From: SVKR01 sp963649145
GTDB taxonomy: Bacteria; Bacillota; Clostridia; Oscillospirales; Oscillospiraceae
DNA length: 64,000 nt
Direction of reading: 5' to 3'
NCBI GenBank assembly: GCA_963649145.1
Contig: CAVJGI010000002.1
Span: 10,556 to 74,555, forward strand
This document shows positions 58,660-64,000 of the stretch, in pieces. Positions within the stretch are counted from its first letter, which is position 1. Each line of letters opens with the position of its first letter. The translations under genes and the position numbers were made by a program. Under the pieces are notes generated by a model. The model was not told where the DNA came from. It saw only the letters and a program-made list of their open reading frames with translations, and searched no databases.

Positions 58660-59049
58660 GTGCAGCAAAGACAGACACAGCAGAAGGAGATCATCCGCGC
58701 AACGCTCTGCCGTCTCGGAAACCACCCGACGGCAGACATGGTCTATGACGCCGTCCACGAGACCGCGCCACGCATCAGCCGCGCGACGGTCTACCGCGTC
58801 CTCAACCAGATGGCGGATAACGGCACCGCGCTCAAGATCAGCGTGACGGACGGCGCGGACCGCTTCGACCACAATACCTTCGCCCATTCCCACGCAAAAT
58901 GCAGCCGCTGCGGTGCGGTCATCGACGTGCCGCTCGTGAAGCTCGACCTGCGCAAGATCGCCCCCGCCGCCGGGGACTTCCAGCTCACGGGCTACTCGCT
59001 GCTGCTCGAGGGCGTCTGCGCCGACTGCCGGAGCAGGGAAGCGCACTGA
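58660..59049 (+). CDS. perR: Fur-family regulator, PerR-like
   Basis: A 129-residue Fur-family repressor starting at GTG 58660 behind AAGGAGG. The winged helix (about 10-75) contains RISRATVYRVLNQM; regulatory-site residues include His33, Asp70, His76 and His78; structural zinc cysteines are CSRC (81/84) and CADC (120/123). The PerR-type histidine/aspartate set and the reverse rubrerythrin next door favour a peroxide sensor over an iron-uptake Fur or a zinc Zur. Confidence 0.85.
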   Translation: MQQRQTQQKEIIRATLCRLGNHPTADMVYDAVHETAPRISRATVYRVLNQMADNGTALKISVTDGADRFDHNTFAHSHAKCSRCGAVIDVPLVKLDLRKIAPAAGDFQLTGYSLLLEGVCADCRSREAH

Positions 59050-59109
59050 TTTTTTTAAGAGAACCCCAAAATTAAAATATTTTGACAGGTTAAAGGAGAA
59101 GATTTGAAG

Positions 59110-59697
59110 ATGAAGAAGTTTGTTTGCACGGTCTGCGGTTATGTTTACGAGGGCGAGAATCCTCCCGCCCAGTGCCCGGTCTGCCACGTCGGAGCGGACA
59201 AGTTCAAGGAGGTTGTCGGGGAGCAGAAGCTCGCCGCGGAGCACACCTACGGCGTCTACGGCGAGACCGTCAAGAATAATCCCGACGTTTCCGCCGAGGA
59301 CAAGCAGTATATCCTTGAGCAGCTGAAGGCGAATTTCAATGCCGAGTGCAGCGAGGTCGGCATGTATCTCTGCATGGCGCGCATCGCCCACCGCGAGGGT
59401 TATCCCGAGGTCGGTCTTTACTGGGAGAAGGCAGCCTATGAGGAAGCCGAGCACGCCGCAAAGTTCGCGGAGCTGCTGGGCACCGAGCTGGAGCCGAACA
59501 TGACCGCCTCAACCAAGAAGAACCTCGCATGGCGCGTCGACTGCGAGTTCGGCGCGACCGCCGGAAAGGTCGACCTCGCCGCCTGCGCCAAGCGCAACAA
59601 CCTCGACGCCATCCACGACACCGTCCACGAGATGGCGCGCGACGAGGCGAGACACGGCAAGGCGCTTCAGGGCCTGCTGGAGCGGTATTTCAAGTAA
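59110..59697 (+). CDS. Reverse rubrerythrin (rubredoxin domain first)
   Basis: A 195-residue protein. Rubredoxin-like Cys4 iron site at the N-terminus (CTVCGY at 6-9, CPVC at 22-25), then a ferritin-like diiron four-helix domain with ligands in ECSEVGMY, EEAEHAAKF, DCEFG and HEMARDEARHGKA. Ordinary rubrerythrin has these domains in the opposite order. Reverse rubrerythrins are NAD(P)H-linked peroxide and oxygen reductases, PerR-controlled in clostridia. A TTG six bases upstream is an alternative start. Confidence 0.92.
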   Translation: MKKFVCTVCGYVYEGENPPAQCPVCHVGADKFKEVVGEQKLAAEHTYGVYGETVKNNPDVSAEDKQYILEQLKANFNAECSEVGMYLCMARIAHREGYPEVGLYWEKAAYEEAEHAAKFAELLGTELEPNMTASTKKNLAWRVDCEFGATAGKVDLAACAKRNNLDAIHDTVHEMARDEARHGKALQGLLERYFK

Positions 59698-59722
59698 GAT
59701 CAGCCTATAAGAAATCTTTTAA

Positions 59723-59756
59723 GGGGAAGCGGAGTAAATCCGCTTCCCCTTTTTTC
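59723..59756 (+). terminator. Terminator after reverse rubrerythrin
   Basis: GGGGAAGCGGA (59723-59733) and TCCGCTTCCCC (59739-59749) followed by seven T. Confidence 0.85.
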
Positions 59757-59766
59757 CCGAATAGCC

Positions 59767-59795
59767 TTGACAATCCCGGCGCGGCGGGATAAAAT
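59767..59795 (+). promoter_or_regulatory. rnpB promoter
   Basis: TTGACA at 59767-59772, 17 bases, TAAAAT at 59790-59795, 8 bases before the RNA 5' end. Confidence 0.75.
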
Positions 59796-59802
59796 GCCCT
59801 TT

Positions 59803-60151
59803 GCGAGCGGGCCGAACGACCGCGGGCATGGGTCGAAAGGCTATGCGTGAGGAAAGTCCGGGCTCCACAGGGCAAGGATAACGGGTAACGCCCGCCAGGG
59901 GTGACCCTCGGACAAGTGCAACAGAGATATACCGCCGGTCGATTTCTGACCGGTAAGGGTGGAAAGGCGAGGTAAGAGCTCACCCGCCGCATGGAGACAT
60001 GTTGGCGCTGTAAACTCTATCCGGAGCAACGCCGTGGAGGAACACATAGGTTTGCCCGACCGTTCCGAGGAGGCGGCTTGAGCCTGCCGGCAACGACAGG
60101 CCACAGATAGATGGTCGTTTAAGACAGAACCCGGCTTACAGACCAGCTCGC
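59803..60151 (+). ncRNA. rnpB: RNase P RNA (catalytic subunit), bacterial type A
   Basis: About 349 bases. The ends pair (GCGAGC at 59803 with GCTCGC at 60146). The universal core is recognisable: GAGGAAAGTCCGGGCTCCACAGGGCA, the GGGTAACGCCCG P3/P4 neighbourhood, GGTAAGGGTGGAAAGGCGAGGTAAGAGC, GTAAACTC and the 3' core ACAGAACCCGGCTTACAG. It processes the 5' ends of precursor tRNAs with RnpA. It lies directly downstream of its own consensus promoter. Confidence 0.95.
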
Positions 60152-60159
60152 AGATACGG

Positions 60160-60200
60160 TGCGCCCCAGAGAAAAAGCTGGGGCGCATCTCCATATTTTG
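60160..60200 (+). terminator. Terminator after rnpB
   Basis: TGCGCCCCAG (60160-60169) and CTGGGGCGCA (60178-60187); the T tract is interrupted (ATCTCCATATTTT). Confidence 0.55.
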
Positions 60201-60232
60201 TGATTTTTTCGAGGAAAAAGCGCAATTTACCC

Positions 60233-60261
60233 TTGACAACGGGGGAGGGATTTGTTAAACT
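60233..60261 (+). promoter_or_regulatory. Promoter for rplU-rpmA
   Basis: TTGACA at 60233-60238, 17 bases, TAAACT at 60256-60261. The ~90-base leader (to 60358) contains GCCCG/CGGGC pairing and could be an L21 autoregulatory leader; I cannot match it to a known one. Confidence 0.6.
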
Positions 60262-60358
60262 ATCAAAGCCGCATTGAAGGGGCTTCAAAAGCTCTGCCCG
60301 TTTTCCGGGCGGACGCCTCAAGAGCGAGTCTGCAAAAGAAAGGCAGGTGCAACAATTC

Positions 60359-60673
60359 ATGAAGCATGCTATCATCGTGACTGGTGGCAAGCAGTATCGT
60401 GTTGCGGAGGGCGACGTCATCTTCATCGAGAAGCTGGACGCCGAGACCGGCTCCACCGTTACGTTTGACCAAGTCCTCGCCGTCGTCGACGGCGACAGCG
60501 CGAACTTCGGCGCCCCCGTCATCGCGGGTGCGACCGTCACTGCGAAGGTCGAGAAGAACGGCAAGAGCAAGAAGGTCCGCGTTTACAAGATGAAGCCCAA
60601 GAAGGGCTATCGCCGCACGCAGGGCCACAGACAGCCCTACACGAAGGTTTCCATCGAAGCCATCAACGCGTAA
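60359..60673 (+). CDS. rplU: Ribosomal protein bL21
   Basis: A 104-residue protein: HAIIVTGGKQYRVAEGDVIFIEKL at the start and KKGYRRTQGHRQPYTKVSIEAI at the end, the bL21 signature. It binds 23S rRNA in the large subunit. The next gene is rpmA, 46 bases downstream; the Prp protease gene (ysxB) that sits between them in most Firmicutes is absent. Confidence 0.97.
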   Translation: MKHAIIVTGGKQYRVAEGDVIFIEKLDAETGSTVTFDQVLAVVDGDSANFGAPVIAGATVTAKVEKNGKSKKVRVYKMKPKKGYRRTQGHRQPYTKVSIEAINA

Positions 60674-60719
60674 GAATTTTCCGCGTCAAGTTATCTTTTG
60701 ACAAATGGAGGTGTAACAA

Positions 60720-60980
60720 GTGGCACATAAGAAAGGTATGGGTTCCACCAAGAACGGCCGCGACAGCGAGTCGAAGCGTCTTGGTGCCAAGAGAGCCGAC
60801 GGTCAGTTCGTTCTGGCCGGCAACATCCTTGTCAGACAGCGCGGAACGAAGATCCACCCCGGCACCAATGTCGGTAAGGGTAAGGACGACACTCTGTTCT
60901 CCCTCGTGGACGGCACCGTGAAGTTTGAGCGTCTCGGCAAAGACCGCAAGAAGGTCTCTGTTTACGAGCTGGCTCAGTGA
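60720..60980 (+). CDS. rpmA: Ribosomal protein bL27
   Basis: An 86-residue protein starting at GTG 60720 (GGAGGTGTAACAA before it): MAHKKGMGSTKNGRDSESKRLGAK, the conserved N-terminus that reaches toward the peptidyl-transferase centre. The short N-terminal extension cleaved by Prp in most Firmicutes (about nine residues ahead of the A-x-KK) is missing; an in-frame stop two codons upstream excludes it. Confidence 0.97.
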   Translation: MAHKKGMGSTKNGRDSESKRLGAKRADGQFVLAGNILVRQRGTKIHPGTNVGKGKDDTLFSLVDGTVKFERLGKDRKKVSVYELAQ

Positions 60981-60991
60981 CGAGTTTTGAT

Positions 60992-61024
60992 AAAAGCCGG
61001 ACAGCTTGTCCGGCTTTTATTTTG
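60992..61024 (+). terminator. Terminator after rpmA
   Basis: AAAAGCCGGACA (60992-61003) and TGTCCGGCTTTT (61007-61018) followed by ATTTT. Confidence 0.75.
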
Positions 61025-61072
61025 GGCAAAAATCCCCATTGAGACCGAGTACAAAAAGGAGGTCATAACAAA

Positions 61073-62359
61073 ATGGCAGCATCCTTTGTAGATAAAGCCA
61101 CCATCCGCGTCATCGGCGGAAAGGGGGGCGACGGCGCGGTGGCATTCCACCGCGAGAAATATATCGCCGCGGGCGGACCGGACGGCGGCGACGGCGGACG
61201 CGGCGGCGATGTCATCGCCGTGGTGGACGACCATATGTCCACGCTGATGGACTTCCGCTATAAGCGCAAATATGTCGCCGGGAATGGGCAGAACGGCAGC
61301 GGCAACCGCTGCTTCGGCAAGGACGGTGAGAGCCTCACCATCCGCGTTCCGCGCGGCACGCTCATCCGCGACAAGGAGACCGGCGGCATCATCCACGATA
61401 TGTCCGACAACGAGCCCTTCGTCATCGCGCGCGGCGGCAGGGGAGGCTGGGGCAACCGCCACTTCGCGACCCCGACGCGCCAGATCCCGCGCTTTGCAAA
61501 GCCCGGTATGCTGGGGCAGGACCGCGAGATCGTGCTGGAGCTGAAGCTGCTCGCGGACGTCGGTCTTGTCGGCTTCCCGAACGTCGGAAAATCGACGCTG
61601 CTCTCCGTCGTGAGCAAGGCGCACCCCAAAATTGCAAATTACCACTTCACGACGCTGTTCCCGAACCTCGGCGTCGTCTACGTCAGCGAGGGCGTCAGCT
61701 TCGTGATGGCGGACATCCCCGGCATCATCGAGGGCGCGAGCGAGGGCGCCGGTCTCGGCCACGACTTCCTGCGCCACATTGACCGCTGCCGTCTGCTCAT
61801 CCACCTCGTGGACGTTGCGGGCAGCGAGGGGCGCGACCCCATCGAGGATTTCGAGGCGATCAACGCCGAGCTGCGCCAGTACAGCGAGACGCTCGCCGAC
61901 CGCCGCATGCTCGTCGTGGCGAACAAGTGCGACCTGTTGGGCGATGACCGCGCGCCGATCGAGCGCCTGCGCGTGCACGCTGAGGCGCAGGGCTACGAGT
62001 TTTTCGAGATGTCCGCCGCCGCGCATCAGGGCACGCAGGAGCTGATGAAGGCCGCCGCCGCGCTGCTCGCGGAGCTGCCGCCCGTTATCCGCTATGAGGC
62101 GGACTACGTTCCGCCTGAGCCGAGCGTGGACACCAGCGGCGAGCTGAACATCGAAAAGTGCGACGATGATTACTGGTCCGTCGAGGGTCCTTGGCTCCAG
62201 CGTCTGCTGATGAGCGTCAACCTCGGCGACTACGAGAGCCGCATGTACTTCGACCGCGTCCTGCGCGAAGCGGGCGTGTTCGACCGGCTGGAGCAGATGG
62301 GCGTCAAGGACGGCGACACCATCGGCATTTACGATCTGGAGTTTGAGTATCAGACCTGA
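61073..62359 (+). CDS. obgE: Obg-family GTPase (CgtA/ObgE)
   Basis: A 428-residue protein: glycine-rich Obg domain (1-158, GGKGGDGAVAFHREKYIAAGGPDGGDGGRGG), G domain with G1 GFPNVGKST, G3 DIPGIIEGA and G4 NKCD, and a C-terminal OCT domain (about 345-428). It acts in 50S maturation and stress responses. The rplU-rpmA-obgE order is conserved. AAGGAGGTCATAACAAA precedes the ATG. Confidence 0.96.
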   Translation: MAASFVDKATIRVIGGKGGDGAVAFHREKYIAAGGPDGGDGGRGGDVIAVVDDHMSTLMDFRYKRKYVAGNGQNGSGNRCFGKDGESLTIRVPRGTLIRDKETGGIIHDMSDNEPFVIARGGRGGWGNRHFATPTRQIPRFAKPGMLGQDREIVLELKLLADVGLVGFPNVGKSTLLSVVSKAHPKIANYHFTTLFPNLGVVYVSEGVSFVMADIPGIIEGASEGAGLGHDFLRHIDRCRLLIHLVDVAGSEGRDPIEDFEAINAELRQYSETLADRRMLVVANKCDLLGDDRAPIERLRVHAEAQGYEFFEMSAAAHQGTQELMKAAAALLAELPPVIRYEADYVPPEPSVDTSGELNIEKCDDDYWSVEGPWLQRLLMSVNLGDYESRMYFDRVLREAGVFDRLEQMGVKDGDTIGIYDLEFEYQT

Positions 62360-62386
62360 CAGAGAAAAAGGAGCGTTTGATTAAAG

Positions 62387-63757
62387 ATGAAATACGACGT
62401 TTTGATCATCGGAGCCGGCCCCGGCGGGATCTTCTCCGCCTATGAGCTTATGAAAAAGGCGCCGGAGCTGAAGGTCCTCGTGCTGGAGGCGGGCCACCCG
62501 CTTGAAAAGCGCAAGTGCCCCATCGACGGCGAGAAGATCACGAGCTGCATCGGCTGCAAGACCTGCTCCATCATGAAGGGCTTCGGCGGCGCGGGTGCAT
62601 TTTCCGACGGCAAATATAACATCACGAACCAGTTCGGCGGCACGCTTTACGAGTATATCGGCAAAAAGCAGGCGCTCGACCTGATGCACTATGTCGACTC
62701 CATCAACCTCGCTTACGGCGGGGAAGGGACGAAGCTTTATACGACGGCGAACTCCGCGCTCAAGAAGGAGTGCCTGCAATACGGGCTCCACCTGCTGGAC
62801 GCCTCCGTCCGCCACCTCGGTACGGATATCAACTATGTCGTGCTCGGCAATCTCTATAACGAGCTGAAGGATAAGGTCGAGTTCCGCTTCGACACCGAGG
62901 CGGACCACGTGGAAAAGACGCCGGACGGCTATATCGTCAGCGCCGGCGGCGAGCGCTTTGAGGGCAGATACTGCATCATCTCCGCGGGGCGCAGCGGCAG
63001 CAAGTGGATGGAGAGCATCTGCCGCGACCTCAAGATCTCCACCAAGAGCAACCGCGTGGACATCGGCGTCCGCGTCGAGCTGCCCTACGAGGTGTTCTCC
63101 CACCTTACGGACGAGCTTTACGAGAGTAAGCTCATCTACCGCACCGGCAAATACGGCGATCTGGTCCGCACCTTCTGCATGAACCCCCGCGGCGTCGTCG
63201 TCAACGAAAACACGAACGGCATCGTCACTGTCAACGGGCACAGCTATGAGGACCCGGTGAAGTGGACGGAGAACACGAACTTCGCCCTGCTCGTGAGCAA
63301 GCATTTCTCCGAGCCGTTCAAGGACAGCAACGGCTACGGCGAGAGCATCGCACGACTCAGCAATATGCTCGGCGGCGGCATTATCGTGCAGCGCTTCGGA
63401 GACCTGATGCAGGGACGGCGCAGCACGCCGGAGCGCATCCGCGACAGCTTCACCAGCCCGACTCTGTCAGCCACGCCGGGTGACCTCAGTCTCGTCATCC
63501 CGAAGCGCATCCTCGACGGCATCATCGAGATGATCCAAGCCCTCGACAAAATCGCGCCGGGCACCGCGAACATCGACACGCTGCTCTACGGCGTGGAGGT
63601 CAAGTTCTATAACATGGAGGTCGCGCTCGACGAGCACCTCCAGACCAGCCACCCCGGACTCTACGTCATCGGCGATTGCAGCGGCATCACCCACTCCCTC
63701 TCCCACGCCTCCGCCAGCGGCGTCTGCGTCGCCCGCGACATCGCGGGGAAGAAGTAA
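62387..63757 (+). CDS. FAD-dependent oxidoreductase with a CxxCxxC cluster, role unknown
   Basis: A 456-residue flavoprotein: Rossmann motif IIGAGPGGIFSAYE at the N-terminus, LVLEAG for the ribose acid, a second FAD motif GLYVIGDCSG near the C-terminus, and GGAGAFSDGKYN. Cysteines 44, 54, 57 and 60 (KCP...SCIGCKTCSI) could form a metal or redox site. The pattern recalls the bacterial FAD-dependent dehydrogenase family COG2509, whose substrate is not established. It follows obgE by 27 bases and ends at a terminator. Confidence 0.85.
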   Translation: MKYDVLIIGAGPGGIFSAYELMKKAPELKVLVLEAGHPLEKRKCPIDGEKITSCIGCKTCSIMKGFGGAGAFSDGKYNITNQFGGTLYEYIGKKQALDLMHYVDSINLAYGGEGTKLYTTANSALKKECLQYGLHLLDASVRHLGTDINYVVLGNLYNELKDKVEFRFDTEADHVEKTPDGYIVSAGGERFEGRYCIISAGRSGSKWMESICRDLKISTKSNRVDIGVRVELPYEVFSHLTDELYESKLIYRTGKYGDLVRTFCMNPRGVVVNENTNGIVTVNGHSYEDPVKWTENTNFALLVSKHFSEPFKDSNGYGESIARLSNMLGGGIIVQRFGDLMQGRRSTPERIRDSFTSPTLSATPGDLSLVIPKRILDGIIEMIQALDKIAPGTANIDTLLYGVEVKFYNMEVALDEHLQTSHPGLYVIGDCSGITHSLSHASASGVCVARDIAGKK

Positions 63758-63766
63758 AAAAGCAGT

Positions 63767-63799
63767 AAAAAAGACCTTGCCGTTCGGCAAGGTCTTTTT
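63767..63799 (+). terminator. Terminator after the FAD protein
   Basis: AAAAAAGACCTTGCC-GTTC-GGCAAGGTCTTTTT; the T run ends exactly where the repeat begins at 63800. Confidence 0.85.
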
Positions 63800-63952
63800 C
63801 TGTTTGTCAAAAAAGTCTTATCAGCGCGGCGAAGCCGCACAATTTAAAGGCCTCCCTGTGCAAGGGAGGCTGTCAGCCGCAGGCTGACTGGAGGGTTGTA
63901 AGCAGCCGGAACATCCGAGCTTGGCGTTTGCGCAGGCTTGGTAACAACCCCT
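63800..63952. mobile_element. MITE-like element, copy 2, right part missing
   Basis: It matches copy 1 (about 41028-41181) nearly base for base in the left half: TGTCAAAAAAGTC, GCGGCGAAGCCGCACAATTTAAAGG, CCTCCCTGTG, GGCTGACTGGAGGGTTGTAAGC and TTGGTAACAACCCCT. The middle is diverged, and after CCCCT the sequence leaves the element, so the right inverted half is absent. Like copy 1 it starts at the T run of a gene terminator. Confidence 0.7.
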
Positions 63953-63988
63953 TGTATAATACCCAACGAAGGAAAGGTTGGATAAAAG

Positions 63989-64000
63989 ATGTATAATGAG
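63989..64000 (+). CDS. Possible start of a further gene, cut by the window end
   Basis: ATG at 63989 opens a frame (M-Y-N-E) behind GAAGGAAAGG; TGTATAAT at 63952-63959 could be a -10 box. Only four codons are visible, so nothing can be said about function. Confidence 0.25.

Noticed and set aside
59841..60239. Minus-strand frames within 59705-60239
   Set aside because: They lie over the RNase P RNA, whose conserved core and paired ends explain the sequence.

Overview
This is a G+C-rich chromosomal segment of a low-oxygen Firmicute, most likely a Clostridia member of the Oscillospiraceae/Ruminococcaceae type. That placement is inferred from several features: the order rimP-nusA-rnpM-ylxQ-infB-rbfA-nrnA-truB-ribF; LytS/YesM and YesN type two-component proteins; a ZTP riboswitch on a pur operon; reverse rubrerythrin beside a PerR-like regulator; ferredoxin-thioredoxin reductase beside thioredoxin; fhs; and hairpin-rich intergenic repeats. 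No phage, plasmid, CRISPR array or intact insertion sequence is visible. Almost everything is housekeeping or core metabolism, so the unusual points lie in gene variants and in the regulatory and repeat DNA between genes.

Layout. 1-6325: truncated HAD phosphatase, DegV, an OmpR-type two-component pair with a membrane protein, and two tandem VanY-like carboxypeptidases. 6381-14286: translation/transcription operon (rimP to ribF) behind a promoter-plus-terminator leader. 14343-15290: unknown minus-strand gene. 15544-21610: minus-strand feoAB fusion, then algJ-like, algI-like and a tyrosine recombinase. 21794-24696: aminotransferase, two serine tRNAs, a GNAT and a beta-phosphoglucomutase-like HAD. 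24768-33571: an ABC importer (binding protein, fused permease, unusual ATPase) divergent from a binding-protein/histidine-kinase/AraC-regulator cassette. 33690-40995: ybaK-uvrA-recD2-comF and mreB. 40996-41290: a MITE-like element between two copies of the mreB terminator. 41298-42955 (minus): FTR catalytic subunit, thioredoxin, a 47-residue secreted-type peptide and an alpha/beta hydrolase. 43058-44784: guaB with a short leader ORF and terminator. 44828-58366: purine operon purE-(GNAT pseudogene)-purC-purF-purM-purN-purO-purH-purD-purL-fhs under a ZTP riboswitch. 58660-59697: PerR-like regulator and reverse rubrerythrin. 59803-60151: RNase P RNA. 60359-63757: rplU, rpmA, obgE and a FAD protein. 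63800-63952: a second, truncated copy of the MITE-like repeat, then the start of another gene.

How it fits together. The purine operon is the centrepiece. A ZMP/ZTP-sensing leader, which reports 10-formyl-THF shortage, sits in front of a gene set that ends with the 10-formyl-THF-producing ligase. The last two steps to IMP are split between a stand-alone AICAR transformylase and an archaeal-type PurO cyclohydrolase. The encoded PurF lacks its catalytic N-terminal cysteine and the glutamine-binding residues of the glutaminase domain while keeping the phosphoribosyltransferase domain, which raises the question of how amide nitrogen is delivered. Just upstream, guaB (IMP to XMP) has a classical-looking attenuator with a short ORF. 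The redox genes (FTR/Trx, PerR/reverse rubrerythrin, FeoAB with a palindromic operator) fit an iron-rich anaerobe exposed to occasional oxygen.
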